Source of the DNA: Dethiosulfatarculus sandiegensis
Lineage (GTDB): Bacteria > Desulfobacterota > Desulfarculia > Desulfarculales > Desulfarculaceae
DNA length: 64,000 nt
Assembly (NCBI RefSeq): GCF_000931935.2
Contig: NZ_AZAC01000008.1
Coordinates: forward strand, 124,001 to 188,000
Reading direction: 5' to 3'
Shown: piece after piece, positions 63,242 through 64,000 of the stretch
Layout: the number at the start of each line of letters is the position of its first letter
Numbering within the stretch: the first letter of the stretch is position 1
The notes under the pieces: model-generated
The model's database searches: none
The model's input: the letters and a program-made list of their open reading frames with translations, nothing else
Told to the model about the DNA's origin: nothing
Made by a program: the position numbers and the translations under genes

Positions 63242-64000
63242 TGAAATTCAAAGACCGCTTTGACCGAAGGTCGTTTTTGAAACTGGCCGGTGCGGCCTCT
63301 GCCGGAGCCACCCTGCCTTTGGTCTCGCCTGCGCTTGGGCTGGCCAGCCTGAACAAGAGATTCAAGGTGGCCCAGGAGACTAAAATGATGATGGGAACCC
63401 TGGTCTCCGTGACCGTGGTCGATCCTTCATCTTCCCTGGCCCAAAAGGGCGTGGCCCGTTGTTTTGAGGATATGCAGGCCCTGGCCGCGGTGTTTGACCG
63501 GCACCAGGCAAACGGCCTCCTGGCCCAGTTGAATAAACAGGGAAACCTGTCTGAGATACCGCCCGTGATGAATAAAGTGCTCATGCTCTCCGGCGCAGTG
63601 CACCAGTTGAGCAACGGAGCCTTTGACATCACAGTGGCCCCTGTGCTGGACGCCTATACAAGGGCCTATAAAAAAGGCGGCCTGCCCACAACCAAGGAGA
63701 TCAATGAGGCGCTTGCCTCCATGGGCTCCCTGCGCCGTCAGGGCAAGGGGCTTTCCCTTACCGCAGAGGGCGCGGCCCTGACCTTGGACGGTGTGGCCAA
63801 GGGCTTTATTGCCGACCAGGGTATTGAAACCCTGAACAAGGTCGGGATCAAGCACGCCCTGATCAATGCCGGCGGCGACGTGGCTGTGATGGGCGAGAGA
63901 TCTCCGGGGCAGCCCTGGAGAGTGGCCATCAGTGATCCCGATCAGCCTCAAAAAGCCAAGATGGTTGTGAATATGACCAAGGGCGCCATTGCCACCAGCG
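63241..64000 (+). CDS. apbE: FAD:protein FMN transferase ApbE (partial, runs off the window)
   Basis: Attaches FMN to Thr of RnfG (and RnfD where the site exists) on the periplasmic side. The twin-arginine-like signal FDRRSFLKLAGAASAGA begins it, then the ApbE pattern: MMMGTLVSVTVV, NGAFDITVAPVLDAY, LTLDGVAKGFIADQG and LINAGGDVAVMGE. About 253 residues are seen; some 80-100 more are expected beyond 64000. The ATG shares one base with the rnfB stop and has AGGGAGAG upstream. Confidence 0.93.
   Translation, partial: MKFKDRFDRRSFLKLAGAASAGATLPLVSPALGLASLNKRFKVAQETKMMMGTLVSVTVVDPSSSLAQKGVARCFEDMQALAAVFDRHQANGLLAQLNKQGNLSEIPPVMNKVLMLSGAVHQLSNGAFDITVAPVLDAYTRAYKKGGLPTTKEINEALASMGSLRRQGKGLSLTAEGAALTLDGVAKGFIADQGIETLNKVGIKHALINAGGDVAVMGERSPGQPWRVAISDPDQPQKAKMVVNMTKGAIATS

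Noticed and set aside
1..64000. tRNA or rRNA genes
   Set aside because: Scanned the gaps by eye for T-loop sequences and rRNA patterns and found none; a covariance search would settle it.

Overview
The window looks like a piece of chromosome from a sulfate-reducing member of the Desulfobacterota (former Deltaproteobacteria). The main evidence is a complete Qrc-type menaquinone reductase operon (multihaem cytochrome, molybdopterin-oxidoreductase-like subunit, four-cluster ferredoxin subunit, NrfD-type membrane subunit) together with an Rnf operon, an indolepyruvate:ferredoxin oxidoreductase, radical-SAM and many Fe-S proteins. A finer placement (for example Desulfarculales) is only a guess. 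No rRNA, tRNA or CRISPR array was seen. TTG start codons are unusually common.

Layout. 1-3.0 kb: a PAS/HisKA_2 sensor kinase broken by an in-frame TAG and a frameshift, an empty stretch, and an EamA permease. 3.5-7.9 kb: a two-gene RND efflux pump. 8.2-15.8 kb: a signalling operon made of an exported vWA protein with a dead-looking hydrolase domain, a PP2C phosphatase, a very large membrane Ser/Thr kinase with PEGA domains and internal repeats, and an exported TPR protein. 15.8-22.5 kb: nucleotide-sugar genes (epimerase, RfbB, RfbD, UDP-glucuronate decarboxylase), a TylF-like methyltransferase, a cupin and a Nudix hydrolase, around an AT-rich non-coding island. 22.6-27.9 kb: qrcABCD plus a small membrane protein. 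28-29.7 kb: HAD phosphatase, a degenerate APS-kinase-like protein and a GFA-type zinc protein. 29.8-35.5 kb, minus strand: rpsF-rpsR-DUF2232-like-rplI-dnaB-hflX, with a good promoter. 35.8-46 kb: mostly single housekeeping genes (alpha/beta hydrolase, MutT, TPR protein, MtaB, aminotransferase, YkgJ, RseC, VOC protein and small proteins, including an unlisted 48-residue zinc ribbon). 46-47.4 kb: an aminotransferase cut off at its 5' side by a decayed DDE transposase. 47.7-52.9 kb: a tripartite tricarboxylate transporter (TctC-B-A) and a MarR regulator with its MFS exporter. 53.1-55.7 kb, minus strand: iorAB. 56.8-64 kb: rnfCDGEAB and the start of apbE.

How they fit together. Qrc feeds electrons from periplasmic hydrogenases and formate dehydrogenases (via cytochrome c3) into menaquinone. 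Rnf and IOR connect the ferredoxin pool to pyridine nucleotides and an ion gradient. ApbE attaches the flavin that RnfG needs. The most unusual finding is in this Rnf. RnfB carries a GltD/NfnB-like FAD/NAD(P)H domain at its C terminus, while RnfC has lost the glycine-rich and ECEP-type motifs that bind FMN and NADH in canonical RnfC, and RnfD appears to lack its flavin attachment motif. This suggests an Rnf variant in which the pyridine nucleotide site moved from RnfC to RnfB. The second notable system is the vWA/PP2C/kinase/TPR operon, which looks like an envelope-facing phosphorylation module.
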